A stretch of DNA of 64,000 nt from SW4 sp042466115 (lineage in GTDB: Bacteria; Pseudomonadota; Alphaproteobacteria; Rhodobacterales; Rhodobacteraceae): contig NZ_JAXHBQ010000001.1 in NCBI RefSeq assembly GCF_042466115.1, forward strand, positions 2,232,001-2,296,000, read 5' to 3'. The translations under genes and the position numbers were made by a program. The notes below the pieces were generated by a model that was not told the DNA's origin, did no database searches, and saw only the letters and a program-made list of their open reading frames with translations. Of the stretch, positions 16,156 through 25,153 are shown in pieces (position 1 is the first letter of the stretch; each line of letters starts with the position of its first letter).

Positions 16156-16317
16156 CTAGTCCTGCGCCGGTTCGTCGTCGTAATCGGTGCGCAGGATACG
16201 CGCACTGTCACCTTCGGGGTCGTCATACTGGTTTGACTTCAGCGTCCAAAAGAACGCGGCCAAGCCGACCCCGCCAAGGGTCAGGCTGATCGGGATAAGG
16301 TAGGACAAGACTTCCAT
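16156..16317 (-). CDS. ccoS: cbb3-type cytochrome oxidase assembly protein CcoS
   Basis: A 53-residue gene. It has one membrane segment (YLIPISLTLGGVGLAAFFW, residues 5-23), the motif KSNQYDDPEGDSARIL (YDDPEGDxxRIL is diagnostic of CcoS) and an acidic tail ending DDEPAQD. CcoS is needed for insertion of heme b and copper into CcoN. Its ATG overlaps the ccoI stop codon (ATGA at 16317). It is the last gene of ccoGHIS. Confidence 0.93.
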   Translation of the reverse strand: MEVLSYLIPISLTLGGVGLAAFFWTLKSNQYDDPEGDSARILRTDYDDEPAQD

Positions 16318-18506
16318 CAGCGTGTCCGCATCGCATTCAGTGACACGATGATCGAACTGGTCGACATCGCAATGGCCGCACTGAGCGGTGTCGCAAAGCC
16401 CAGAAAGGCAATCGGCACGGCGATACTATTGTAGAGCGCCGCCACGCCGAAGTTTTCCAAGATGCGATGCCGCGCCGAGCGGCCAATCCGAAGCGCATCG
16501 GTAATATGTGACAGATCGGGCGACACCAGCACAACATCGGCCGCTACCCGCGCGGCTTCGAGGGCGGATGCAGGTGCGATGGACACGTGCGCCAATGCCA
16601 GTGCGGCGGTGTCGTTCAGACCGTCACCAACCATCAAGACACGTTTACCCTCGGCCTTGCGCGCCTCCAGAACGGCGGCTTTTTCGGTGGGCAACACGCC
16701 TGCCTGCCAGTCCGCGATCCCCAGTTCATTGGCAAGCCGTTGCACCGGCTCGCGCGCATCACCTGACAGCAATGTCACGGGCAGATCACGCTTTTGCAGC
16801 GCCGCGATCAGGGCGTGCGCGCCATCCCGCAAAGTATCCGCAAAGGCGAGTGAAACAGGCGCTTCTCCGTCAATGCCGATCTGGGTCGCGGCGTTTTCAG
16901 CGTCATCACTCACCCAGGCAGCACGACCAAGGCGAACATCCTTGCCGTTCAGCTTGCCTTGGACACCAAGACCGGGGTGTTCGACGATATCGGTCACTGT
17001 GACCATCGGCAGGCCACGTCCACGCGCCGCCGCGACAATCGCAGCTGATCGCGGATGTGACGATGCATCGGCAAGTGCGGCAGCAATCGCAAAGGCGCGT
17101 TCCGGGATCGTACTGGCATTCAACAGTTCGGGCGTGCCTTTGGTCAGCGTTCCGGTCTTGTCAAAAATGACCTCATCCACTTCGGCCAGACGCTCCAGCG
17201 CTGTCGCGTGTTTCACCAAAAGCCCGTGTTTGAACATCCGGCCCGACGCCACGGTCGAAACAGCGGGCACCGCAAGCCCAAGCGCGCAAGGGCAAGTAAT
17301 GATCAAAACGGCCACAGCGATGTTGAGGGCATGGCGCACATCGCCGCCCGTCAGCCAAAGCCACAGCACAAAGGCCGCCAGGGCCAGCAGATGCACCAGT
17401 GGCGCGTAAATGCGCGCGGCTCGATCAGCGAGGGAGTTGTATTTCGACTTGGCCTCCTCTGCGACCGACACCATATCGGCAAGGCTGTGAAGCAGTGTGT
17501 CCTTGCCCACCGCATCGGCGCGCACCTGCAAGGGTCCGGTCAGGTTGACCTCGCCCGCGCGCACGGCGGTGCCGGTGCCTGCGGCCACCGGATCGGTTTC
17601 GCCTGTCAGGAACGCGCGGTCCAATTCGCTTGCGCCGTCGATTACCGTGCCATCGACGGGAACGCGCCCGCCAGGGCGAACCATCAAGATGTCACCCACG
17701 GCAATCGCCGTCAGTGACACGGTTTCGGCGACGCCATTTACCAGCCGCAGGGCCGTCGGGGATTCAAGTGCCGCCAGTTCGGCAGCAGCCGAGCGCGCAA
17801 CACTGCGCATTTTTTGATCCAGAAAACGACCCGCCAGCAAAAAGAACGTCAGCGACAGGGCTGCATCAAAATAGGCGTGTTCGCCGTGGTTCATCGTTTC
17901 AAACAGCGACATGCCCGCGGCCAGCAAGATCGCCAGCGAAATCGGCACATCCATATTCAAGCGATAGGCCTGCAAGGCCGACCACGCGTTGCGAAAGAAC
18001 GGTTGTGCGGAAAAGGCGATTGTCGGCAGGGCGATCATCGCCGAAATCCAGTGGAACAGGTCGCGCGTCGCGTCTGTCGCACCCGACCAGACGGCGACTG
18101 ACAGCAACATCACGTTCATCATCGCAAAACCCGACACGCCAAGGCGCATCAGCAAGTCGCGCGCGGCGCTGTCACTGGTCCCGGCCGACAGGGTGGCACT
18201 GTCCAGCGGCTGCGCCTCAAACCCAAGGGCGGACAGGGCCGCCGTCAGGTCAGCCGCTTCAAGCCCCTCGGCCACATGCACGGTTGCACGCTTGCGGGTC
18301 AGGTTCACCCGCACATCATTCACGCCGTCCAGCGCCATTAGCCCGCGTTCAACCCCCGAAATGCATCCCGCGCAATGAATTGCGGGCAGGGAAAGCTGGA
18401 TCTCGGTGCCAAGTGCCGCTGCCCGCTTGCGCGCGCGTTCGCTCATCACCGGCGCGGCAAGGCATCCGGGACAGGCGGCAGCATTGGGGCTTTCGGTGAT
18501 GGCCAT
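16317..18506 (-). CDS. ccoI: Copper-translocating P-type ATPase for cbb3 oxidase assembly
   Basis: 729 residues, a P1B-type ATPase. N-terminal metal-binding motifs are CPGC near residue 15 and a heavy-metal domain with CAGC (IHCAGCISG near 45). Eight membrane helices include one with the CPC ion-binding motif (TCPCALG, about residue 410). The phosphorylation loop has DKTGTLTKG (about 453), and MVGDGLNDTAALA is the hinge motif. CcoI (FixI) supplies copper for the CcoN binuclear centre. Position between ccoH and ccoS fixes the assignment. Confidence 0.95.
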   Translation of the reverse strand: MAITESPNAAACPGCLAAPVMSERARKRAAALGTEIQLSLPAIHCAGCISGVERGLMALDGVNDVRVNLTRKRATVHVAEGLEAADLTAALSALGFEAQPLDSATLSAGTSDSAARDLLMRLGVSGFAMMNVMLLSVAVWSGATDATRDLFHWISAMIALPTIAFSAQPFFRNAWSALQAYRLNMDVPISLAILLAAGMSLFETMNHGEHAYFDAALSLTFFLLAGRFLDQKMRSVARSAAAELAALESPTALRLVNGVAETVSLTAIAVGDILMVRPGGRVPVDGTVIDGASELDRAFLTGETDPVAAGTGTAVRAGEVNLTGPLQVRADAVGKDTLLHSLADMVSVAEEAKSKYNSLADRAARIYAPLVHLLALAAFVLWLWLTGGDVRHALNIAVAVLIITCPCALGLAVPAVSTVASGRMFKHGLLVKHATALERLAEVDEVIFDKTGTLTKGTPELLNASTIPERAFAIAAALADASSHPRSAAIVAAARGRGLPMVTVTDIVEHPGLGVQGKLNGKDVRLGRAAWVSDDAENAATQIGIDGEAPVSLAFADTLRDGAHALIAALQKRDLPVTLLSGDAREPVQRLANELGIADWQAGVLPTEKAAVLEARKAEGKRVLMVGDGLNDTAALALAHVSIAPASALEAARVAADVVLVSPDLSHITDALRIGRSARHRILENFGVAALYNSIAVPIAFLGFATPLSAAIAMSTSSIIVSLNAMRTR

Positions 18507-18515
18507 CGCAGCCTC

Positions 18516-18971
18516 CTAGCGTTCGACCAGAACGACGACACGCTGCTGGAACATCGTGCCATCTCTCGCCACGGCTTCGAACCGCAGGTTCCAGTTGCCC
18601 GCTGCCGTTGTGACGGGTGCGCGATACATCGTGCCATCAAAAACAAAGTCGGGCGTCTGGTCATCTCGCACGCTTGTGGCGCGCCCAAAGGTGCCCGTCA
18701 GATCGGCGACCTCGACCGGCTGACCGGCCGCGTTGGTGATGGCCAGTTGCAATTCATCCTGATGCACCTCGGCACTGATCGACCATCCCAAAGCCTCTTG
18801 GGCGGCACGATTTTCGTCAAAGTGCTGGCTTGCCACATACGAGTTTTTGACCTCAAGCCCGGGAAAGGTTTTCACCGCTGAATAGGCCAGAAACAGGTTC
18901 ACCGAAATGATCACGCCAAAGGCAGCGGCCATCCCGAAAAATACCTTTCGGCCAGTAATAGGAGCAAGCAT
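18516..18971 (-). CDS. ccoH: cbb3 oxidase maturation protein CcoH (FixH family)
   Basis: 151 residues with one N-terminal membrane helix (MLAPITGRKVFFGMAAAFGVIISVNLFLAYSAVKTF) and a periplasmic beta-rich domain, the FixH fold. It overlaps ccoG by one base (the ATG at 18971-18969 sits on the ccoG stop) and lies 9 bp before ccoI. FixH is required for formation of an active cbb3 oxidase and is thought to associate with CcoP/CcoI. It is recognised mainly by order and layout, with KNSYVASQHF as a supporting motif. Confidence 0.9.
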   Translation of the reverse strand: MLAPITGRKVFFGMAAAFGVIISVNLFLAYSAVKTFPGLEVKNSYVASQHFDENRAAQEALGWSISAEVHQDELQLAITNAAGQPVEVADLTGTFGRATSVRDDQTPDFVFDGTMYRAPVTTAAGNWNLRFEAVARDGTMFQQRVVVLVER

Positions 18972-20401
18972 CAGTTAGCCTTTCCGTTAAAGATTGTATC
19001 CTGATGTGACTGATCGCCACTTTCAAGGTCCGTGACCCAGAAACGCAGGTCGGTGCTTTCCGCCGAAGATGCGGGCGCATCACGGGCCGCCATCACGTAA
19101 ACCCGCACAAGGCGCGTTTCGTCGACAGGCACGGTTACAGTCGTGTCACCGCTGTCCTCGCCTTCGATTTCGACACGCAGGTCGGCCTCGGACATTGCCG
19201 TGATTTCAAATGCGCGATCATCACCATACATGTTGCGCAACCGGATGTCATAGGCGTTGCGAATGCTGCCGTCGGACAGGGTGACAAACTGCGGGTTGCG
19301 CACGGGTGCGACCGTCATGTCGATGCTGGAGCGCATCAAAAGCGCAACGATCAGACCAACGCCGACAAGCGCCCAAAGCCCGGTGTAAAGCATCGTGCGG
19401 GGCCGGAAGATATGTTTCCAGATTGGCATATGCACACCGCCGGCCCGTTCCACGGGCTCGTCCTTGAGGGCGAAGTAGTCGACCAGACCACGTGGTTTGC
19501 CGGTCTTGGCCATGATGTCGTCACAGGCATCAATGCACAGGCCGCAGGTAATGCATTCCATTTGCTGGCCATCGCGAATGTCGATGCCCATCGGGCAGAC
19601 GTTCACGCAGGCCATACAGTCAATGCAATCGCCCATCGGTTCGCCTGATTTCACGGCCTCGGAATGCTTGCGCGGCTCGCCACGCCATTCGCGATAACCG
19701 ATGGTGATGGTGTCTTCGTCCATCATCGCAGCCTGAATGCGTGGCCAGGGGCAGGCGTAGATGCAGACCTGTTCCCGGGCGATCCCGCCAAAGAAAAATG
19801 TGGTCAGACCAAGAATTGCCATGGTCGTATAGGCAACGGGGTGGGCGGTGCCGCGCACCAGATCAACCGCCAGCGTGGGGGCATCGGTGAAATAGAACAC
19901 CCAAGCACCACCCGTGGCGACACCGATCAGAATCCAGACAAACCATTTTGTCAGGCGCAGCCGCCATTTTCTGATATCCCACTTGGATTTCCAAAGGCGC
20001 ACGCGTGCGTTGCGGTCGCCCTCGATCCAGCGTTCCGTGGCGATGAACAGGTCGGTCCATACGGTTTGCGGGCAGGCATAGCCGCACCAGACCCGCCCCA
20101 GCGCCGATGTGAACAAAAACAGACCCAAGCCGGCCATGATCAAAAGGCCCGCGATGAAATAGAATTCATGCGGCCAGATTTCGATGAAGAAGAAAAAGAA
20201 CCGGCGGTTCGCGAGGTCAATCAGCACCGCCTGATCGGGCAGGGCTGGTCCACGGTCCCAACGGATCAGCGGCGTGAGGTAGTAAATCCCCAGCGTGACC
20301 AGCATGATCAGCCACTTCATCGACCGGAATTTGCCTTTCACCTTGCGGGGAAAGACCGGTTCACGGGCTGCATAAAGGGACGGGGTCTCGGAAGAGCTCA
20401 T
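18971..20401 (-). CDS. ccoG: cbb3 oxidase accessory protein CcoG (polyferredoxin, FixG family)
   Basis: 476 residues from the ATG at 20401-20399; an 11-residue upstream extension is possible but lacks a ribosome-binding site. Several N-terminal membrane helices precede two 4Fe-4S clusters (CIDCMACVNVCP and CITCGLCIDACD, about residues 255-300). A further membrane helix (residues 337-357) and an Ig-like periplasmic C-terminal domain follow. CcoG is a copper-reducing assembly factor for cbb3 oxidase. A perfect FNR box sits at 20465-20478, about 64 bp upstream of the start. It overlaps ccoH. Confidence 0.95.
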   Translation of the reverse strand: MSSSETPSLYAAREPVFPRKVKGKFRSMKWLIMLVTLGIYYLTPLIRWDRGPALPDQAVLIDLANRRFFFFFIEIWPHEFYFIAGLLIMAGLGLFLFTSALGRVWCGYACPQTVWTDLFIATERWIEGDRNARVRLWKSKWDIRKWRLRLTKWFVWILIGVATGGAWVFYFTDAPTLAVDLVRGTAHPVAYTTMAILGLTTFFFGGIAREQVCIYACPWPRIQAAMMDEDTITIGYREWRGEPRKHSEAVKSGEPMGDCIDCMACVNVCPMGIDIRDGQQMECITCGLCIDACDDIMAKTGKPRGLVDYFALKDEPVERAGGVHMPIWKHIFRPRTMLYTGLWALVGVGLIVALLMRSSIDMTVAPVRNPQFVTLSDGSIRNAYDIRLRNMYGDDRAFEITAMSEADLRVEIEGEDSGDTTVTVPVDETRLVRVYVMAARDAPASSAESTDLRFWVTDLESGDQSHQDTIFNGKAN

Positions 20402-20464
20402 GTCGTGTATCCTGAAACATCTGTTCGCTGTCATGTATATGCGGCGACTCGCGACACAACTGCC

Positions 20465-20478
20465 TTGATGTGGATCAA
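20465..20478. promoter_or_regulatory. FNR/FnrL binding site upstream of ccoG
   Basis: TTGAT-GTGG-ATCAA is an exact match to the TTGAT-N4-ATCAA FNR consensus. It lies just downstream of the ccoP terminator and 64 bp ahead of the ccoG ATG, and fnrL lies in the same cluster. It implies oxygen-responsive control of ccoGHIS. Confidence 0.85.
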
Positions 20479-20520
20479 GAAATTATGTCGCAGGTCATCG
20501 GGCGACTTCCCTGGTTTGCC

Positions 20521-20560
20521 AAAAAGACACCCCCGAAAAGCGCTTGGCCTTCCGGGGGTG
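20521..20560 (-). terminator. Intrinsic terminator after ccoP
   Basis: Reading the minus strand, CACCCCCG (20560-20553) pairs with CGGGGGTG (20535-20528) and is followed by TCTTTTT (complement of 20521-20527). Two further hairpins closer to ccoP (20580-20613 and 20618-20648) probably add 3'-end stability. The terminator separates ccoNOQP from the FNR-controlled ccoGHIS unit. Confidence 0.7.
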
Positions 20561-20652
20561 AGACCCTCCTCCCAGAGGGGACCCTGCGTTAAGCGCGAAC
20601 AGACCGCAGGGTCTTTGTCTGGCGGGGCCGCTGCAAGACCCCGCCAGAGATC

Positions 20653-21534
20653 TTATTCGCCGCCACCAAGTTGGTGGACATAGGCGGCAACCGCGTTGAT
20701 TTCCGCCTGGCTCAGGCCGCTCCCGACGCGGAATTCCTCGGACCATGCGGGCATTACGCCAAAGCGGGCGTATCGCACGGTTTCGGTGATGGTTTCTTCG
20801 TCGCCGCCATAAAGCCAGATCGCGTCTGTCAGGGTCGGGGCGCCAAGTGCGTCCATGCCCTCGCCATCATCGCCGTGGCAGGCGGCGCAGTTGTCATAAA
20901 AGACAGTCGCGCCAAGTTCTGCCGCCGCTGCATCGTGATCCTGCCCCGAAATCGCCAAAACGTGGTTGACCACGCCGGTGATTTCTTCGTCGGACAGGAT
21001 TTCGTCATAGGCGGTCATTTCCGAATAGCGGCTGTCAAGCGACTGTTCGTTGCGAATGCCGTGGGTCACCGTATAGGCGATGTCCTCGATCGTGCCGCCC
21101 CAAAGCCAGTCATCGTCAAGCAGGTTCGGGTATCCTGTCGCGCCAGCCGCGCCCGATCCGTGACACTGCGAACAGTTGGCGCGGAAGATCGCGGCACCGC
21201 CGTTGACAGCAAAGCCATGCAGCTCGGCGTCGTCAGTGATGGCAGCCAGCTCAACATCGGCCAGTTTGGCCATCAGTTCAGCGTTCGCGGCTTCAACGGC
21301 GGCGATATCCTCGGCCACTTCGGCGCGTGTGGAATAGCCCAGGAAGCCGGGCGTCGCACTGTTGATCAGGGGCCATGCCGGATAGGCGATGGTATAGATG
21401 ACGCCCCATGCGATCGTGGCATAAAGGCACCAGACCCACCAACGTGGCAGGGGATTGTTGAACTCTTCAATCCCGTCCCAGCTGTGACCGGTTGTTTCGA
21501 CCTCGTCGTGGTTATTGTCTTGTTTTTTGCTCAT
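20653..21534 (-). CDS. ccoP: cbb3 oxidase diheme cytochrome c subunit
   Basis: 293 residues. A membrane helix (residues about 32-54) anchors two cytochrome c domains with CxxCH heme sites CSQCH (about 120) and CAACH (about 213). CcoP passes electrons from the bc1 complex or soluble cytochromes to CcoO and CcoN. The stop is followed within 3 bp by hairpins. It overlaps the ccoQ stop by four bases (ATGA). The N-terminal stretch with NNPLPRWWVWCLYATI is typical of CcoP. Confidence 0.97.
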   Translation of the reverse strand: MSKKQDNNHDEVETTGHSWDGIEEFNNPLPRWWVWCLYATIAWGVIYTIAYPAWPLINSATPGFLGYSTRAEVAEDIAAVEAANAELMAKLADVELAAITDDAELHGFAVNGGAAIFRANCSQCHGSGAAGATGYPNLLDDDWLWGGTIEDIAYTVTHGIRNEQSLDSRYSEMTAYDEILSDEEITGVVNHVLAISGQDHDAAAAELGATVFYDNCAACHGDDGEGMDALGAPTLTDAIWLYGGDEETITETVRYARFGVMPAWSEEFRVGSGLSQAEINAVAAYVHQLGGGE

Positions 21535-21725
21535 GACTGACCCTCCGGGTCGCTAGAAGTGCTGTCAGCGGGGCCATCTTCGTGCCGGAAAGGCACGTTT
21601 GCCGCGTCCTTGTGCAGCTTGCGGCTGCCGGGACGGAAAGCAAAAAAGATAACCCCAAGAAAGAAGACGAACAGGGCAAGAAGCACCCAACTGTCCGCAA
21701 TCTCGCGCAGGATGTGATAGTTCAT
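21531..21725 (-). CDS. ccoQ: cbb3 oxidase small subunit CcoQ
   Basis: 64 residues with one membrane helix (VLLALFVFFLGVIFFAF, about 14-30) and a basic tail, the CcoQ/FixQ layout. CcoQ stabilises CcoP in the complex. Its start ATG is at 21725-21723, 11 bp after ccoO. Its stop overlaps the ccoP start. Confidence 0.92.
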   Translation of the reverse strand: MNYHILREIADSWVLLALFVFFLGVIFFAFRPGSRKLHKDAANVPFRHEDGPADSTSSDPEGQS

Positions 21726-21736
21726 AAGACCCCCTC

Positions 21737-22462
21737 CTAGCGGCTTGCTTCGGGTGTGAAGGTCGAGAAATCGACCAACGTGCCCAGCATTTGCAGGTAA
21801 GCGACCAACGCATCCATTTCACTGACGCCCGGTTGGCCGTCAAAGTTGCGCACCTGCGCGCCCGGATAGCGTTCCAGCAGACCATCGAAATCGCCGAATG
21901 GATCGACCTGCACCATAAAGTCGGCACTTGCTGATGCGATCATTTCTTCGGTGTAGGGCACGCCAACCATGGCATGTGTCCCCAGCAGATCTTCGATATA
22001 GGTCGGCTCGATCAATGTGTCGGTCAGGTAGCCATAGGCCGGCATCACCGATTCCGGCACAACAGACTGTGGATCGGTCAGGTGATCCACATGCCATTCG
22101 TCCGAATAGCGGCCACCGACGCGGGCAAGATCAGGCCCTGTCCGTTTCGAGCCCCACTGGAACGGATGGTCATACATCGATTCCGCCGCCAGCGAGTAGT
22201 GGCCATAACGCTCGACCTCGTCGCGCATCGGGCGGATCATCTGGCTGTGACAGACGTAGCACCCCTCGCGGATGTAAATCTCGCGTCCGGTCAATTCCAG
22301 CGGCGAGTAGGGGCGCATGCCCTCCACTTCTTCGATGGTGTTTTCCAGATAGAAAAGCGGTGCGATTTCGACGATACCGCCGACAGTCACGACCAGAAGG
22401 CTACCCGCCAGCAATAAGGTCGCGTTCTTCTCAAGAACTTTGTGACGATCAAGGAAAGCCAT
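21737..22462 (-). CDS. ccoO: cbb3 oxidase monoheme cytochrome c subunit
   Basis: 241 residues. One N-terminal membrane helix (about 15-35) anchors a cytochrome c domain with the CYVCHSQMIRP heme site (near residue 68) and a Met ligand region later. CcoO (FixO) sits between CcoN and CcoP in electron transfer. It lies 12 bp downstream of ccoN and starts MAFLDRHKVLEKN, typical of the family. Confidence 0.97.
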   Translation of the reverse strand: MAFLDRHKVLEKNATLLLAGSLLVVTVGGIVEIAPLFYLENTIEEVEGMRPYSPLELTGREIYIREGCYVCHSQMIRPMRDEVERYGHYSLAAESMYDHPFQWGSKRTGPDLARVGGRYSDEWHVDHLTDPQSVVPESVMPAYGYLTDTLIEPTYIEDLLGTHAMVGVPYTEEMIASASADFMVQVDPFGDFDGLLERYPGAQVRNFDGQPGVSEMDALVAYLQMLGTLVDFSTFTPEASR

Positions 22463-22474
22463 GTTCGTTCCTCC

Positions 22475-24067
22475 TTATTCTGCTGGTGCGGTGACGATTG
22501 CAGCCGACTTTTTGCCGAATGCGGTCATCCACAGGTTATAGGTCATGATCAGCGCACCGGTGAGATACATCAGCCCACCAAGGCCGCGCACCACATACAT
22601 CGGGAACTTGGCGCTCACGGTGTCAGCGAACGAGTTCACGAGGAAACCCTGTGCGTCAACTTCACGCCACATCAGGCCTTCCATGATCCCCGTAACCCAC
22701 ATCGAGGCCGCGTAAAGGATGATCCCGATCGTCGCGAGCCAGAAGTGCCAGCTGACCAGTGTCAGGCTATAGAGGCGCTGCTTGTTCCACAGTTTCGGCG
22801 TCAGGAAATAAAGCGCCGAGAAGGTGATCATGCCATTCCAGCCAAGCGCACCGGAGTGCACGTGCCCAATGGTCCAGTCGGTGTAGTGCGACAGGGAGTT
22901 CACGGCGCGGATCGACATCATCGGACCCTCGAATGTGGACATCCCGTAAAAGCCCAGCGAAATGACCATCATCCGGATAATCGGGTCGGTGCGGATCTTG
23001 TCCCATGCGCCGTTCAGCGTCATCAGGCCGTTGATCATCCCGCCCCAGCTTGGCATCCACAGCACGATCGAGAACACCATGCCAAGGGTCGATGCCCAGT
23101 CAGGCAGCGCGGTGTAATGCAGGTGGTGTGGACCGGCCCAGATATAAAGAAAGATCAGCGCCCAGAAGTGGATGATCGACAGCTTGTAGCTGAACACAGG
23201 CTTTTCAGCCTGCTTGGGCACAAAGTAATACATCATCCCAAGGAAACCCGCCGTCAGGAAGAAGCCCACGGCGTTGTGGCCATACCACCACTGGGTCATC
23301 GCGTCCTGCACACCTGCAAAGGCGCTGACCGAACGCGAGCCAAGGAACGACACCGGAATGGCGAGGTTATTGACCACGTGCAGCATCGCAACGGTGATGA
23401 TGAACGACAGGAAGAACCAGTTGGCCACATAGATGTGTGGCTCCTTGCGCTTGAGAAGTGTGCCCATGAAGACCAGCAGATAGGCGACCCAGACAATTGT
23501 CAGCCACAGGTCAACATACCATTCAGGCTCGGCGTATTCGCGCGATTGCGTGGCGCCCATCAGATAGCCGGTGGCCGCCAGAACGATAAAGAGCTGGTAA
23601 CCCCAGAAGACGAACCACGACAGGTTGCCGCCCCAAAGGCGCGCCGCACTTGTGCGTTGGACCACGTAAAAGGATGTCGCAATCAGCGCGTTGCCGCCAA
23701 AGGCAAAGATCACCGCCGAAGTGTGCAACGGACGCAGGCGGCCAAAGTTGCCATAACCCTGCAAGAATTCATAGTTCAGCTGCGGGAAAGCAAGCTGGAA
23801 AGCGATCCAGACACCCACCAGAAATCCGGTGACGCCCCAAAAGGTCGTTGCGATCACACCGGCACGGATGACACCATCCATGTATCCGGTTTCAACGGGG
23901 CCTTTTTCGTCCCCAGCTTTTCTGACTGACCAGATGAACAGTCCGGCCGCGACGGCCATGACGATCAGGGCATGGATTTGATAAGCCAAATCTCTTGCCC
24001 AGTTCGCCGCCAATGCTGCGCCCAGGGCAATCAGCCCCAAAAGCGCAATCTTGATCCAATCCCACAT
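22475..24067 (-). CDS. ccoN: cbb3-type cytochrome c oxidase catalytic subunit I
   Basis: 530 residues with about 14 membrane helices. The heme b and CuB histidine ligands are in the WWYGHNAVGFFLTAGFLG, PHHLHYTALPD and HVHSGALGWNGM motifs. This C-family oxidase reduces O2 to water with high affinity and pumps protons, supporting growth at low oxygen. The ATG at 24067-24065 is followed by WDWIKIALLGLI, typical of the family. An imperfect FNR box at 24158-24171 lies about 97 bp upstream, in the divergent intergenic region shared with usp. Confidence 0.97.
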   Translation of the reverse strand: MWDWIKIALLGLIALGAALAANWARDLAYQIHALIVMAVAAGLFIWSVRKAGDEKGPVETGYMDGVIRAGVIATTFWGVTGFLVGVWIAFQLAFPQLNYEFLQGYGNFGRLRPLHTSAVIFAFGGNALIATSFYVVQRTSAARLWGGNLSWFVFWGYQLFIVLAATGYLMGATQSREYAEPEWYVDLWLTIVWVAYLLVFMGTLLKRKEPHIYVANWFFLSFIITVAMLHVVNNLAIPVSFLGSRSVSAFAGVQDAMTQWWYGHNAVGFFLTAGFLGMMYYFVPKQAEKPVFSYKLSIIHFWALIFLYIWAGPHHLHYTALPDWASTLGMVFSIVLWMPSWGGMINGLMTLNGAWDKIRTDPIIRMMVISLGFYGMSTFEGPMMSIRAVNSLSHYTDWTIGHVHSGALGWNGMITFSALYFLTPKLWNKQRLYSLTLVSWHFWLATIGIILYAASMWVTGIMEGLMWREVDAQGFLVNSFADTVSAKFPMYVVRGLGGLMYLTGALIMTYNLWMTAFGKKSAAIVTAPAE

Positions 24068-24157
24068 GACATGCGTTCCCTTCGTTTACCGCGCACGGAT
24101 TCGTGAACGGTTTTGTCTCATGAGAGGGGGTTTCACATTTCAAGAGGGTGCGTCGCC

Positions 24158-24171
24158 TTGATCCATGTCAA
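24158..24171. promoter_or_regulatory. FNR-type site for ccoN (one mismatch)
   Basis: TTGAT-CCAT-GTCAA matches the FNR consensus except that ATCAA is GTCAA. It is the nearer of two boxes to ccoN (about 97 bp upstream of its ATG). The other box is at 24190-24203. Confidence 0.7.
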
Positions 24172-24189
24172 GTTTTCCCGCGTCATTGA

Positions 24190-24203
24190 TTGATAGATAT
24201 CAA
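24190..24203. promoter_or_regulatory. FNR site for the usp gene (perfect match)
   Basis: TTGAT-AGAT-ATCAA is an exact FNR box centred about 70 bp upstream of the usp ATG at 24267. With the 24158 box it gives each divergent gene its own site, 18 bp apart. Confidence 0.8.
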
Positions 24204-24266
24204 GGGCGGCTGGGCTGCGACCTGCCAGTTCTTGGACAAGGTTCAGCCGCAAAAAGGGAATCGACC

Positions 24267-25112
24267 ATGGCCTACAAGACACTCTCGCTCGTCGTGACAG
24301 ACAAAGACGTGGACGCCGCCGCCCTTGATGCGGCGCAGCGGTTGGCACGCCAGAACGATGCTCATCTTGATGTCTATTGCATCGGCGTTGATCCGGCCCG
24401 GTATGAGCCGCTCCCCGCCGGTTCGGCAATGATCGTGATGGAATCAGGTGCGGCCGAAGCCCACGAAAGGGCCGAGGAACTTGCGAAATGGGTGCGCTCC
24501 AGCTTGAAGAACGCGGGTCTCGCCTTTGCGGTGCAATCCAGCGTCGTGCCCAATCTGGGCCTTGACGGAATGATTTCGCGGCTATCGCGGTATTGCGATC
24601 TTGTCGTGGCTTCTCAGCCCTATGGCGACGGGCGTGGCCCCTTGCAGGTAAGCGCGCTTGAGGCGTCACTGTTTGGCACCGGCGCGCCGATCCTTGTGAT
24701 TCCGCCAACGTCGGACATTGATTATTCCGCCCCGTTTGAACGGGTCGTCGTGGCTTGGAACGAAAGCGACGAAGCCTTTGCGGCAATTCGCAAGGCGCTT
24801 CCGATTCTACAGGCAGCCGACCGCGTGGATGTGGTGATGGTCGATCCGCCCAGCCATTCGCCGGAACGATCCGACCCCGGTGGCGCAATCTGCGTGATGC
24901 TGGCGCGCCACGGCATCAAGGCCGAGGTGTCAATCCTGTCGCGCACCCTGCCGCGGGTGTCCGACGTCATGGCGCGGTTTGCCAGTGATCGCGACGCAGA
25001 CCTGATCGTCATGGGTGCTTACGGCCACTCGCGCATGCGCGAGGCGATTCTGGGTGGCGCGACTCGCGATATGCTGGAGGGGGCCGAGCTGCCCCTGCTG
25101 ATGGCGCACTGA
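24267..25112 (+). CDS. Universal stress protein with tandem Usp domains
   Basis: 281 residues from the ATG at 24267, after AAAAAGGGAA. Two Usp domains (about 3-145 and 155-281) each have a Rossmann-like core. The second ends with VMGAYGHSRMREAILGGATRDML, matching the ATP-binding G-2x-G-9x-G(S/T) motif with the last position changed. Tandem Usp proteins are common next to cbb3/fnr loci in Rhodobacteraceae and are induced under oxygen limitation. A perfect FNR box lies upstream. The gene is divergent from ccoN. Confidence 0.88.
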   Translation: MAYKTLSLVVTDKDVDAAALDAAQRLARQNDAHLDVYCIGVDPARYEPLPAGSAMIVMESGAAEAHERAEELAKWVRSSLKNAGLAFAVQSSVVPNLGLDGMISRLSRYCDLVVASQPYGDGRGPLQVSALEASLFGTGAPILVIPPTSDIDYSAPFERVVVAWNESDEAFAAIRKALPILQAADRVDVVMVDPPSHSPERSDPGGAICVMLARHGIKAEVSILSRTLPRVSDVMARFASDRDADLIVMGAYGHSRMREAILGGATRDMLEGAELPLLMAH

Positions 25113-25153
25113 TGCGAGGTGCGGCGATGCACACAAATCTGCGTAGTGCTGCG

